From the NCBI GenBank assembly GCA_034766995.1, contig CM068316.1, forward strand, positions 20,070,590 through 20,134,589: a stretch of 64,000 nt of DNA, written 5' to 3'. The stretch is from Acanthacorydalis orientalis (Eukaryota > Arthropoda > Insecta > Megaloptera > Corydalidae). The notes beneath the pieces were generated by a model that was not told the DNA's origin, did not search any database, and saw only the letters and a list, made by a program, of their open reading frames with translations. How positions within the stretch are numbered: position 1 is the stretch's first letter; every line of letters begins with the position of its first letter. The position numbers were made by a program, and so were the translations under genes. Positions 1 to 12,320 of this stretch are shown here, piece by piece.

Positions 1-135
1 TAATGTTCTGGTCAAACAATATGAGGGTTTTGAAGGATCAACTTCTATTGCTAGTTTTTATTCGAATATAATGTCATACGATGACCATTGTCCGTTACAA
101 TTTCTTTTTTGTTAAGTTATTTATATAAGTATATG

Positions 136-177
<42 letters not shown>

Positions 178-199
178 TAGATAGATAGATAGATAGATA
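136..199. repeat. (TA)n followed by (GATA)n
   Basis: TA run to about 174, then seven gata units ending at 199. Confidence 0.95.
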
Positions 200-1099
200 C
201 ATATTATGTATAAAAATTACTAAATGCCAAATATGAAAATAGTTCTCATTTTAATAAATATGAGACCACTACATGTTAGTTAAAAAATATAATGTTTTTC
301 AACACGATAAAAGATATTTAATAACAAATTTATAAAAAAAAAATATTTATTGAAAGTTTTAAAAATATATTTTAATTTATCTCAAGATTTCAAAAAAAAT
401 ATGCAAATCAAGTAATCAATTCAAACGTTAAAAGGAAATATATAAGAAACGAGTGTATATGTCTAAATATTTTTAATTTTTTAATATATAATTTAAATAA
501 GAGTTTCTTTGTCATATTGATAGTTATTTCTTCAATAGATATGCTCCGTATTTGATTAAAAAATTATATATGTATTTCATATATTTACTTTAACGATAAT
601 CTTCCTTAGATGGTATGATTAGTGTACAATAACATTGAGCATGATGGTCCAAATATTCTGTATTGCCATGAATCTGTTTAGATAAACATTAAATACATTA
701 TTGGAATACATTTTGCTATGATAATATAATTTTCTATCGTGTACTTTGATAAAAAAATAAAAGCATCATTGATTAAAATCTCTGTATGGTTATAATATAC
801 TTTTTCGCACTGTTGATAAATGTACTTTCACAGATAAATCATTTACACAGCCCATAGAAGCAGAAATATCTGCATAAAAATATTTTATTATTGATTAATT
901 ATTATTTTTGATTACATATTATATTTATAAATCGTTAAGTTGTATAAAATCCTGATATCTATAAGATGTTATCATAGTTTTGAAATAAATTAACTGATTG
1001 AAGTAAATGAATAATGGATTTAGAGAATTTCTGTAACAGAAAAATGACAATTTCATTTTTATTTCTGATTTCTCCAGTGATAAGTATTATATTAAAAAA

Positions 1100-1102
<3 letters not shown>

Positions 1103-1154
<52 letters not shown>

Positions 1155-1205
1155 TATATGTATTTATATACACACATATATATATATATATATTTATATA
1201 CACAC

Positions 1206-1249
<44 letters not shown>
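1103..1249. repeat. (TA)n microsatellite with tgtatttatatacacaca interruptions
   Basis: About 145 bases. An interruption of the type tttatatacacacata occurs twice, suggesting local duplication. Confidence 0.95.
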
Positions 1250-1253
<4 letters not shown>

Positions 1254-1436
1254 TGAAAATTATAAAGAAAAAAAAACATTTTTTATTATATAAAAAATAT
1301 TATATCTGAAGAACAGATTTTGACAAAAATTAGATTGAAGTCAAGAAAAAATATATAAAGAAGCACCATTATGAATCCTGTTGTAATTTAATTTGAAAAT
1401 ACAGAAGTCGGAAAATTTTCATATGAGAAATAATGT

Positions 1437-1790
1437 ATAAGATTGGTAAGAGAATAATTATGGTTTTTGTTTTCTGAATTCCAACGTAATTTTTTCAGTT
1501 AAAGTGTGATTTCAACCTGTTTATGTTAATATCATTTGAAAGTGGATTTTTCGGTCTGTATTTCCTAACATTGACTTTGGTTTTATTACTAATTTTGCTT
1601 CAAATAGGGATATTGAATTAAAAATGGGAAAAAATCAAATAAGAGCAATTTTTTTGTATGAGTTCAAAACTGGTGGTAAAGCAGCAGAAAGTGCTCGTAA
1701 ACGAAATGATGCTTTTAATGCGGGTTTATTAAGGAATGTACGGTGCAACAGTGGTTCCAAAAATTTCAATAAGAGTAAATACTGGGAAAA
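1437..1790 (+). mobile_element. Mariner family B, copy 1 (5' half)
   Basis: The left end (aagattggtaagagaataatta), the 5' UTR and the start of the transposase are present: ATG 1624, MGKNQIRAIFLYEFKTGGKAAESARKR read in blocks. The sequence stops matching after the ERTVQWWF-like region near 1780, so the 3' part is lost. The ORF is frameshifted after about 36 codons. Confidence 0.8.
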
Positions 1791-1852
1791 ATACATCTCA
1801 TTCAAATTCATACATATTGTCTTCTTTCTTTATACATATTGTCACTTTGTTT

Positions 1853-1930
1853 AATATATATATATATATATACATACAAGTGTAATATACGATCTTTAAT
1901 AAAGCAAGAAAATTTTATTTGCCTGTACGT

Positions 1931-1965
<35 letters not shown>

Positions 1966-1978
1966 GTATATATATATA
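1853..1978. repeat. (TA)n and (CA)n microsatellites
   Basis: A TA run at 1853-1873, then a CA run at 1930-1952 passing into TA. The DNA between them is plain AT-rich sequence. Confidence 0.9.
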
Positions 1979-2129
1979 ATACAAATATTAAGATCTTGTT
2001 TTCGAACATGTATTTTATAAGATCAAACTGTTTAAAAATAATGTTTTGTATAAACAAATATTGCGTTGGTAAGAGAAGGAGGTTAAAGTTAATCTGATGA
2101 CTTTGTGATAGGATAAAGTTTTGATATAT

Positions 2130-2290
2130 TTGCTTCGACGCTGCGAACTAAAAGTTTGCTAGAATAATAATTTTCATACGTTGCTCGCCGTTTCAGATGC
2201 CGTCATATGAGAAGCAACGACGATACCATGGGGCGGGAGAAGCAGGGTATTCGGGTAACGTGTACACCGTGTGCTTGGAGCTATACTAAA
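2130..2290 (+). other. GC-richer patch with a possible small exon
   Basis: Within it, cgttgctcgccgtttcag ends at 2196 like a splice acceptor. An ATG follows at once, and a donor-like site (tcgg/gtaacg) lies at 2254-2255. The frame reads MPSYEKQRRYHGAGEAGYSG and would run on to a TAA at about 2287 if unspliced. No family recognised. It may equally be chance. Confidence 0.25.
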
Positions 2291-2572
2291 AATCACAAAT
2301 GCTTGATATGTGCACCACTTCTAAAACAGCGACGATTTTTAAAAATACTCAAGGAATTTTAATTTATCGGTTCAAATATATTATAAATTGTTTAGTATTT
2401 CGATATTTTTTTAAGTCCAGATCTAATTATAATTTCTTGTATAAAAAATCACCCAAAAAAATACTCAATCATGTTTTTTAGTTTAAATTTCTGTCCATAA
2501 CATCAATGTTAATTTATAATATACTTATTAACAAAACAACATTGCATAATGATGTTTTTATCTCTAATTGTA

Positions 2573-3700
2573 TTAGGTTGATAGACAAATAATTGCTGTT
2601 TTTGTTTTCTGAATTCTAACTTGTTTTAACTAATTTTTTTAATGAAAGGGTAACTTCAACGTGTTTATGCCAATACCATTTTAAAGTGTATTTTTCGGTT
2701 TGTATTTTGGTAAAATCGACACTGATTTTATTATTAACTGTGCTTCAAATTGAGCTATTGAATTAAAGATGGAAAAGAAGCAAATAAGAACATATTTTAC
2801 AAGTTCAAAATGGGTGCTAAAGTAACAGAAACTGCTTGTAAACTAAACGATGCTTTTAGTATTGATACAGTTAATCGTTTGAGTGACACCGGTCTTTACA
2901 AAAAATTCGATTGAAAAATGCGAAGCGACGCGATCGCGCTTCTCTAATTCCATGTTGAAAAATTCCAGGCAGCGCTATTGCGCTTTTCTAATTCAAAAAA
3001 TGTCAAAAAATGCAAAACGGTATGATTGCACTGTTATTCTGCTTATAAACAGTTAGTATTAACCCACTGAATTCATTGTTATTATGGCATTCCTATGAGT
3101 ATAAGTAGTGATAATATTGTGTTCAATAATTTCGAAATAACCTTTTTAAGTAGTTTCATTACTGATATAAAAGGTATGTATATACATATATATTTCATAC
3201 AATAGTGTTAATTTTTGATGTTATTCTATCCAATTATTTTATTTAGTTTTTGTTTACATACCCTTCAGCGGTTGACAATTAATAATAACATAATGTTAAC
3301 AAGACCTCGATAAAAGGTAACAATAAAGGCACACATTGATAAAATCTGAGCATGCAGTCAGTTTGATTCTACAGACCGATGAGTTGGCACTTTTGGGCAC
3401 TGAACAGCATAAGTGCGATCGCGCCGTCTGGCACTCAAACGGTTAAGGAACATAAGATGCAATGGTGAATTCAAACAATTCGTACCGGGGACGAGATCCT
3501 TGAAGATAAAAAAGGTAGCTGATTTCCTTCTTCAGTAGATTACGACCAACTGGAGACTTTAGTTGAATCAGAACCATGCACAATAATTCGAGAGCTTACA
3601 TAAAAGTTAGACGTTAATCATCCAGTTCTGGACTCCTTCGAATCACTTAAATTAATTAATTTGAAGGTCATAAATCGCAGTTATTTTTCTACCTACTTAA
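2573..3700 (+). mobile_element. Mariner family B, copy 2, split by a TTAA element
   Basis: TA-flanked copy (2571-2572 and 3701-3702) with left end ttaggttgatag and right end ctacctacttaa. The transposase start reads atggaaaagaagcaaataag, with many frameshifts. The sequence is interrupted at TTAA 2871-2874 and resumes at TTAA 3443-3446 with ggaacataagatgcaatgg. Uninterrupted copies read gttaaggaacgtacggtgc here. The transposase middle is deleted after the helix-turn-helix region. Confidence 0.88.
2875..3442. mobile_element. TTAA-flanked MITE (piggyBac-like ends) nested in a mariner copy
   Basis: A 568-bp insert with TTAA on both sides and short imperfect inverted ends: left tcgtttgagtgacaccgg, and the right end read inward as ccgtttgagtgccagacgg. 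TTAA duplication and ends of the CCnTTTGnnTGCC type are characteristic of the piggyBac superfamily. Both subterminal regions contain gcgatcgcgc, and a short repeat around gcgcttttctaattc occurs twice near the left end. No coding sequence is visible, so it is non-autonomous. Confidence 0.85.
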
Positions 3701-4521
3701 TAGATTAAAACATAAAAATAGATTATTATCAATCACTATACATTTTACCAGAACAAAAATTCAAATGATTTAAAAAAGTAATTCATTTTTAAAAGTCCCT
3801 TATTGTATGAAAACTTGCACACAATACAGTGATTTCTTTAATTTGTGCTTAAAAATGAATTTTATCTTCAGTAGAAGAATATAATGATTATTTAATAATA
3901 CATCAAATCTAATTGTATATAAAATCTATATTTTTAAATAATATATTTATTAAAAAAATATTGTCGTATACAAAGTAATAAAAATATATATAAAAATAAT
4001 ATGAAATTTTAAAACACTTAAATATAATCCATTTTATTAAATATGAAAAGTATGTAAATTTCACCTAAAAAATATCTCCAGAGAATAAAAGATCTAATTT
4101 TGAAATCACGTCGTATTAGCTAGAGGTAGATAAGAAATAACATTCTGAAAAATTAATTTTCCATTACATACAATCGATGTAATTTTATACTTTGGTGTTA
4201 ACGACTACACTGTTCTGTGCTCGCGCAACGCTGTCTCTAGCGCTGCCTTCGTGGATACATAACGAGTTATAAACATAGTTAAAACTTTACTAATTTACGG
4301 AGAGGAAATTGGCAAGATAAGAATTTTAACTAGGAGACTCCAGTACTGGATAAAATACACATCGTATATGTCAGATACTCTCGTTACAGTTACGCTTATT
4401 TCCACTGATTTTAATGTGCGAAAAGATTCTAATAGTCAGCTTTACGAAGACAATTCCAATCAAAAATGTTTAGATATGCTAGTATGTAAATATTCATAAA
4501 CAAACATTATTGTAAATATAC

Positions 4522-4596
<75 letters not shown>

Positions 4597-4622
4597 CATA
4601 TATATACACATATATATATATA

Positions 4623-4660
<38 letters not shown>

Positions 4661-4774
4661 CATATATATATATATATAATACATATATATATATATATAA
4701 TACATATATATATATATATATATAATACATATATATATATATATAATACATATACATATATATATATATAATAC

Positions 4775-4805
<31 letters not shown>

Positions 4806-4979
4806 ATACATATACATATATATATATATATATATATAATACATATACATATATATATATAATACATATACATATATATATATATATATATATAATACAT
4901 ATATATATATATATATATATAATACATATACATATATATATATATATATATAATACATATATATATATATATATAATAC

Positions 4980-5010
<31 letters not shown>

Positions 5011-5048
5011 ATACATATATATATATATAATACATATATATATATATA

Positions 5049-5083
<35 letters not shown>

Positions 5084-6087
5084 TATAAAAATCAATGTTA
5101 GGGGAACTAAAAGAATTTTAACATAATAAAATTAATTACATTTATACAATTTTCAAAAGTTCCTCTAATCATCTAAACAATAATAAAAAAATACTTTTTA
5201 GACACATGACAAAAACGCCTATCTAAAATTCTCGACACACTAATATAATCAGAATGTTTGACAATCGTGTGTTGTGATCCTCAGTGCTCGGTACTCGTAC
5301 TTGCGAAGAGCTCAAGAATTGCCCTGTTAGAGAACAAAATTAAAATTATTTATGTACAGCTACCTGAAATCGACACAAGTGCCGAAAGTAATCACAGAGG
5401 ATAAAGATTCGAATGATTAAAAAAGTGTGTGTGAAGCCACGCAAGGTTGAAATGAAACTTCCGAGCTGTAAATACACTATCATTTTGTTAATATTTCTTT
5501 CCCAGTAAACTCTATTTTACCAGGAAACAACTATCTTTTTATATTTAGTACAAATATAAATTTTGTGCTGTTGGTTCTGTAACATTATAATTTAAAAATG
5601 AAAGAATTGATGTGTGATAGCTTAAATATAGTATATAAAATCGTACACGCACTCGTACACACCATACTACATAACACTCCACCCCATTCCTATGCGTATC
5701 ACCACTCCAGTTTCGTCACAATATTTTGTTTCACAGCGTTTCGATTCGTACCATTGGCCCAGTCGCCAATCCTATGCACTTACGTCACACAATTTCGTTT
5801 TATAACGATTCTACTTATGCCTACGATGCTCAAAGAAGTTCAACTTCAAAAAACAAGACCATCACGAAGATAAAAAAAATATTATGAAAAAGTAAAATGC
5901 TACATAAAAACATTAGAATCTTTAAGTTTTATACCCAGAAACAGTTAAAAGTAGCTCATTAATATAATAATGGTTTTCATATAAAAAAAATTATATATTA
6001 TGCTAAAATATTATTTATATCAATCTATATATAAAAAATATTTCACAAAATTACAAAAAATGGACAAAAAAATTGAATAGAACGTGT
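3701..6087. other. AT-rich intergenic DNA with GC-richer patches
   Basis: Outside the minisatellite at 4515-5082, two stretches have clearly more complex sequence: 4195-4270 (ctcgcgcaacgctgtctcta) and 5215-5870 (several cgtacacg and cgtcaca words). A 91-codon frame at 5598-5873 has no recognisable domain. They could be conserved non-coding DNA. Confidence 0.4.
4515..5082. repeat. Composite (TA)n minisatellite
   Basis: About 570 bases of TA dinucleotides punctuated by about 20 aatacat units, often as aatacatatacat. Long 'YIYIYV' reading frames across it are artefacts of the dinucleotide repeat. Confidence 0.95.
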
Positions 6088-6246
6088 AGAGATTCTGTAT
6101 TAAATTATTATTAATAATGACACCTGAAATTATACGAAATTTTCACGAAAAATTATGATATTGTTATAAACTGCAATGAAATGTGCAAGTTTATAAAACA
6201 ACAATGTTGCAATATAATTGTAAGAGTGATTATATAGACATGCTTT
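6088..6246. repeat. Unclassified dispersed repeat X, copy 1
   Basis: About 160 bases (gtattaaattattattaata, then tatacgaaattttcacgaaa and atgatattg) closely match 41984-42148. Both copies are followed directly by a (TA)n array. No ORF, no terminal repeats and no tRNA-like promoter are visible. Confidence 0.75.
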
Positions 6247-6277
6247 TATATATATATATATATATATACATACATAC

Positions 6278-6320
<43 letters not shown>

Positions 6321-6334
6321 CGATATTGAGTGTA

Positions 6335-6497
6335 TATATGCGATACGAGCGAAGCGAATCGGGGATCTGAGCGAAGCGAGTCGGGGGTGTGAGAGAAGTA
6401 AAGCGAAGCGAGTCGGGGAATGCGAGAAACGAAACGAAGGGGAGCGGAGCCGCCCAGGGTTCGGCGACCGTAGCGAGTAGAAAGAGCCCTCAGTTAT
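6335..6497 (+). repeat. GC-rich dispersed repeat Y, copy 1
   Basis: A sharp GC-rich block in very AT-rich DNA. It starts with near-tandem units of gagcgaagcgagtcgggg and continues ggagcggagccgcccagg, gttcggcgaccgtagcgag, ending tagaaagagccctcagttat. Related blocks occur at 13.6, 13.8, 18.6 and 61.8 kb. Confidence 0.7.
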
Positions 6498-6795
6498 ATA
6501 TTTGTATATATTTTTTTATAAAAATATGTACAAAAATTACAATGATCAGAAGAAAATACAGTGAAACGTTGCAACATTTTATGGAGAGGTAGAAGTATGA
6601 ATGAGGTAGTTAGAAGTATGAGTATGTTTTAATTTAACATGTATTAAAATGAAATAATGAATACTCACTGAATATATAAAAGAAGTTAAAATATAGTCCT
6701 CTTTCTTTGCTTTATTTTATTTTTTTTGTTTATTTTTTATAAAATTTACTAACATAAAATAATAATATAGTAGTAATAGTGATATATAATAAATA

Positions 6796-7352
6796 TTTGG
6801 TTGGTAAATAACGATTACGATTTTTGTTTTTTGAATTCGAACTTTTATTTTTTTCAATGAGTGCCATTTCATCATATTTATGTTAATGTCATTATAAGTA
6901 AATTTTTCGTCTGTATTTTAGAAACATCAATTTTGTGTTTTATTATTAATTTTGCTTCAAATTGGACTATTGAATTAAAGATGGAAAAGAAGCAAATAGT
7001 ATTTTTTATACGAGTTCAAATCGAGTAGTAAATCATCAGAAACTAATCGTTATCTAAGGATTTTTCGGTGTGGGTATTGTTAAGGAACGTACGGTGCAAT
7101 GGTGTTTCCAAAACTTTTCGTCCAAAATGCTTAAAGATGGAGAAAGTCGCGGGCGTTCTTCGTCAGTTCATAACGATCAATTGAAGGCGATAGTTGAATC
7201 AGAACCACGCACAACAATTCAAGAGTTTGTACAACAGTTAGGAGTTAGTCATCTATCAGTTTTAGACTACTTAAAACTGCTAAGAAAATCAAAAAGGAGA
7301 AAAATGTATATAAATTTGAAAGTCATAAATCTCAATATTTCTACCAACCAAA
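6796..7352 (+). mobile_element. Mariner family B, copy 3 (internally deleted)
   Basis: A 557-bp copy with TA at 6794-6795 and 7353-7354. It keeps the helix-turn-helix half of the transposase in one open stretch (about 7070-7290: ERTVQWCFQNF, then SRGRSSSVHNDQL, RTTIQEFVQQLGVSHLSVLDYL). It then jumps from gaaaatcaaaaag to the 3' UTR (gagaaaaatgtatata), losing the whole catalytic domain. The start codon region is intact but is separated from the open stretch by frameshifts. Confidence 0.87.
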
Positions 7353-8001
7353 TATAAACAGATAGGTTACAAAATCCGAAAAAAATATGTCAATATATTA
7401 GAAAGTAAACATTTTTTTAATCGTTTTTGTTCTATATGAAAGTAGGTTAACAATTATAAATGTAATTATTTCAAAGAAAAAAAATGCAAATTGGAATTGC
7501 AAAATTTGATTTAGAAGTAAATGTTAATTATAAAGAGTAATCCAAAATTACTTTTAATATAAAGATAATACATTAAAGAATATAAATAATATTGAAGTAT
7601 CTTCCCCCAGATCACAAATTATATTGCAATGTGCTGGTTCAAGTCCAAACCATCAATGTGAAAATTGTTTAAAAGTTAAGAAAATAGACATTATTTAAAT
7701 AAATAATAAACTAAATGACTTCTACAACAATGGTATGTTTCTTTGAAAATGGTGATCTAGGTTCATGTAAGCAAAATTAAATTTAATACAAAATTATTAT
7801 TTATTAACGAAAACATGAAATGATACTAAAGTATAAAACAGATCCACTATTCGTGAACTAATATTTATTGAAAATACAGACAAAATAGTTTAGTTTAATA
7901 AATTGAAAAAAGAAATTACTGATCAGTTACACTTGGCGAATAATATCTATTTTTAACCGGACAACGACCGTAAGTTTACTATATATATTTATATATATAT
8001 A

Positions 8002-8912
8002 CGAGGTCAGACAATTAAGTAATGCGACCGATTTTTTTTCTCGGCTTGTGGTAACACTGGGAACCTGTAACTCCGCCACCGTAATAGTAGATCCCTACTC
8101 TCTCGATTGAGACCTTGACCACCCTCGTACGATCATTTCTTCGCCAGCTGTTTAGTGTTTTGTAACAACGCGCGAGTAGTGCATGTCACGAATGAACATC
8201 GCTCAAGATTGTCTCGAGCAGGTTGAAAGTGATCCTACTCTTCTCGATCGAGTTATTACTGGTGATGAAAGTTGGTTCTTTCAATATGACCCCGAAACTA
8301 AACGACAAAGCCAACAGTGGCTGTCCCCTGGAGCACCAAGGCCAAAGAAGGCGAGAATGAGCAAGTCCAAAGTGAAAACCATGTTGATTTGCTTCTTCGT
8401 CAGCAAAGGGGTGGTTCACAAAGAGTTCGTACCACCTGGACAAACCGTAAATCAAGTATTCTACCGCAATGTGTTCGAAAAATTACGAAAAAGGGTGCTC
8501 AGAGTGCGTCCAGAGATCGCGAAGACTTGGGTTCTACATCACGACAATGCTCCCTGTCACAGTGCGTTCAGTGTCTCTCAGTTTTTGGCGTCAAAACGCA
8601 TCGCAACGTTACCACAACCGCCCTATTCACCGGACATGTCACCCTGCGACTTTTTCCTATTCCCCCATATGAAAAAATTCGTCAAAGGTCTGCATTTTGA
8701 CTCCGTTGAAGATATCCAAGAATCTGTGACGAGGGTACTCGGAGAGGTCCCACAAGAAGTGTTCCAGAATTGTTACGAAAACTGAAAAACTCGCTGGAAT
8801 AAGTGTATAGATGCGGGAGGGGACTACTTTGAAGGGGATCGCAGCGATGTACCTTAATTTTTAAATATACTCGATTTTTGAATTTTGTCGCATTACTTAA
8901 TTGTCTGATCTC

Positions 8913-8913
<1 letters not shown>
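8002..8913 (+). mobile_element. Mariner family A, copy 1 (internally deleted, catalytic domain only)
   Basis: A 912-bp element bounded by 27-bp terminal inverted repeats (cgaggtcagacaattaagta...) that differ at one position, flanked by TA on both sides (8000-8001 and 8914-8915) and inserted in a (TA)n array. Full-length mariners are about 1.3 kb. The missing roughly 370 bp correspond to the N-terminal helix-turn-helix half of the transposase. A sister copy at 42195-43127 shares this deletion. Confidence 0.93.
8183..8857 (+). pseudogene. Mariner transposase catalytic domain, DD34D, N-terminally deleted
   Basis: The frame starts at ATG 8183 (MSRMNIAQDC) and is open to a TGA at 8783-8785, where the sister copy has TGG. 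The same frame then continues to the natural TAA at 8855-8857. All three catalytic Asp blocks are present: VITGDESWFFQYDPE, HHDNAPCH and PYSPDMSPCDFFLF. There are 34 residues between the second and third Asp, the mariner signature. The paired helix-turn-helix DNA-binding region is absent, so the 200-residue product could not bind the element ends by the usual route. It might be expressed as an inactive or interfering fragment, which is speculation. Confidence 0.88.
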
Positions 8914-8945
<32 letters not shown>

Positions 8946-8948
<3 letters not shown>

Positions 8949-9274
8949 GGTGAATGGGTATTATATACATAGTACTCAACATATTTTCAACACACCCTTC
9001 AGTTTTCTATTGCAAACCTCATAGAATCAGTTGGGAAGGAATAATAAAAGATGGTTAAGCAACAAAACATGTTTAAAACAAGTTCTTTTCGGTAAAAAAA
9101 CATACAAAAATTGATGCATTAATGAAAACCTGATTAACGAATATTATTACATAAAAAAGTATATTAATTAGTGCTATAAATTAAATTATAAATTATTTCT
9201 TAAAGTATACTAATATATTTGTAAATATAAATAATTAATAAAATTATTTTTTTATAAACACCAAAATCAGTGTT

Positions 9275-9306
<32 letters not shown>

Positions 9307-10035
9307 TATATATGTATGTATATATATATATATTAGTTATAAAGCAATGTAAGATTACTAATTTATCACAATAAATATTATAAATTATTTATTATAGTCA
9401 TATTAACAGCTTTATCAACAGATATTAATTGCACCAGAACTTTTATCTAGTACTTGTGATAAATAAAACATTATTTACTATGAAAATATAGATGTACTAT
9501 AAAAATGCATTAGTAAATAATATTGGATCACAAATAAAAAACTAGACATATTGTGAAATATAAAACGCAATCTCAAAAAAGTGAACACTACAATGATATA
9601 ATCAAAAAATATTTATCTACTGTCTACTATTTATTTTATTAGACTATCTTCGCAAATAGTTTAATACTGACTTATTCATTTTGATATTATATAAAAATAT
9701 GTTAGAATCTGAATCATACCTTTATTGATTTGAGATGTTTTTTAATTAGTTTTCTTTATCTTGTAGGTTATGTAATATGTTTTTTTATAATAATATAATC
9801 AACGAATAGAAAACTATTGAAAGACAGTAAATAATCAATAAATTCTTTTTTATTAATTTTGTTAAATGCACAAGACACGTACTCATTTTTTTAAATAATT
9901 TTTGAGTTTATTTTCTATACTACTGATATAATTTGAACAGTTTACCAAGACATTATTTATGTAAATTTTCATTAAATGTGTGATTTTTACAATTTCTAAT
10001 AAATCAGATTCTTCTAACATAAATGTAGTTTATAC

Positions 10036-10095
<60 letters not shown>

Positions 10096-11981
10096 GAGGC
10101 AGCTGCAAAATTTTGTACATGAGCTCATTATTTTTGAAGAAAAACATAACGAGTTTTGAGTATATGAATTGCCTGCTTCGAATTATTTTGTATAATCCTA
10201 CTTATTCGCACCGATTTAATTCTTGTAAACGCTATACTATTAAATGAAATATTCAACTGTATTCGGATACTTTGTCAATGCCCTTAGAATTTGACTGGCA
10301 ACACCAAGTGAAGCACGAATGCCATTCAGGCAGACCCGAAAATTGATCAACAACATATTGCCCGTTCGATCAAATAATACAGGCGAAAACTCTTAGTTTG
10401 TTATAATTATTTACTGGCTTTCAATAATTTTCTATTGGTTGATTATATTAATATAAAAAACATATTTTATTATCTACAAGATAAATGAAACTAATCAAAA
10501 AAAATATATTTCAAGATCAATAAATGATGTATGATTCAAACTCTAACATATTTTTATATAATATAAAAATGAATAATTCATTTTGATTACAAAATGATAA
10601 GATATTTCTTTAAACTTGTAAATTTAAATAAAATAATTATAGTATTTATTTTCTATAGACAAATAATTCTTAGTATATTTTATTAATTGCTATTGTATGC
10701 ATTTTTCTCCGTATACTGTTTCATACATTTGTTTTTCTTAAAAAAAAGATTAGATATATAGTTCAACTTTCAATTAAAACATAAGGAAATTTGTATTTTT
10801 CGGGTTTATAAATTTAAATTAACAATGAATATAAGGCAGTTCTATATATAGGAAACATTATTAATAACCAGCAAACCTTTAATAGGCCATCAATTGAAAT
10901 TAGATAACGATTTGACTTATTAATACGTGTGTATAATAATGCTCCACATCCCTTACTAGGGAGTGCTAAGATGTTAAGGAACACCAAATCAATTATTTAC
11001 TGATACAATATTAATTGAATAGATACTACACTTGACTTACTTTCGTTTATTAGTATTATTAATCGAATACATATATACAAATACACATATGTACAGTTAT
11101 GTATACTTATATAAACATAAATACATATGCAAGTGAAAATAATTAAAGATAAAGGAATATTTTTTCTAAACTATATCTTTATTTTCACACATATAAATTT
11201 CTTTTCATTACTAGGTTAAAATCAACATTAGTAAAAAATTAGATATCAACTAGTTTTGTTAATATGTCAATTTCATTACTTTTCAGTATAAAAACACTAT
11301 TATTTCGTGGATGAATAATTTATTTGTTTTTTATTTTTGTAAGCAGAAATTCTCAATATTAAATTGAAAAACTTGGAATATACTTAATTACTACGTAATT
11401 AAGCATGAGATATTCGTAAAAAGTATTATTTAATTAATTACTTTATTTAAATTCCATTTCAAATAATCAAACACATGGAAGAAATTGTTTCCTGTTTTTT
11501 TTAAGAAAATGTTAAAAATATATGATAAAAATTTAACTTTTAAAATACATCGTCAATTTAACATATGAATATTGTATTTGAGAAAATTTTAAAAACTAAT
11601 TCGTTTTTAATATTGAAAATTATAAAATCATAAGACTTTTTTATTAATAATGTAGACTGATATTATTATTTATATTATCAATAATTAATGAAATGAATTA
11701 GCAATATTAAACATACAATTGTATAAAATATTATATTTATTTTAACTGTAGTCAAAATTAAATTAATTAACACTAATCGGAAAAAAATATTACTTAGAAA
11801 TATACAAGAACTGCAGGTATACGAAATAAAACACGCATAGAAAATACATAAAATTTAAACAGTTATACTAAAAAGAATGTAGAAGGGACGCTATATTTTC
11901 TCGAAATATATATATTATTAATTTGTAAAAATATTAATTAATTTCAAATAAATTTAAATTAAATAATGATCATAAATTACA
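8946..11981. other. AT-rich DNA, no gene seen
   Basis: Only microsatellites (9277-9335, 10039-10096) and a slightly GC-richer stretch at 10265-10380. No frame, terminal repeat or RNA gene could be supported. Confidence 0.5.
10039..10096. repeat. (TA)n microsatellite
   Basis: Nearly pure TA, 58 bases, in otherwise featureless AT-rich DNA. Confidence 0.95.
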
Positions 11982-12240
11982 TTTGGTTGCTAGAAAAATA
12001 ATTGCGGTATATAACCTTTAAATTTATATACATTTTTCTCAGTTAGCTGTTTTATGCGGTCCAGAATTGTTGAATGATTAATGCTTAAGTTTTGTGCAAG
12101 CTGTAGAATGATTGTGCGTGGTTCTGGTTCAACTAATTCCTTCAGTTGGTCGTTATGGACTGAAGAAGGACGCCCTCAACCTTCTTCATTTTCAAGGTTC
12201 TCGTCCGCAGAACGAATTTTTTGGAATAATTTCTTTACAC
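11982..12240 (-). mobile_element. Mariner family B, copy 4 (truncated)
   Basis: Minus-strand copy. The 3' end (ttggttgctagaaaaataattgcgg) is at 11982 and homology runs through the second helix-turn-helix and the linker before stopping near 12240, so the 5' end is missing. It lies about 80 bases from copy 5 in the same orientation. Confidence 0.78.
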
Positions 12241-12320
12241 CTATAGTTACGTTGATAGTTTTATCTTAGTAAATAAACAGGCAATTTCAATCTCGTTTTT
12301 TTATTATAATTATAATTGTA

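Noticed and set aside
4515..5082. Possible CRISPR-like array of regularly spaced aatacat units
   Set aside because: Spacers are themselves TA repeats of variable length; this is a eukaryotic minisatellite.
4494..5095. Long minus-strand frames of Tyr-Ile-Cys repeats (up to 186 codons)
   Set aside because: They are translations of the (TA)n minisatellite; the same holds for frames at 959-1256, 36424-36795, 44214-44432 and 57883-58071.
6389..6592. 67-codon Arg/Ser-rich frame
   Set aside because: It is a translation of the GC-rich repeat Y block and runs into AT-rich flank; no counterpart frame exists in the other copies.
8186..8700. Other-frame ORFs over the family A mariner (also 42379-42886)
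   Set aside because: They overlap the frame carrying the catalytic DD34D motifs and contain no motifs themselves.
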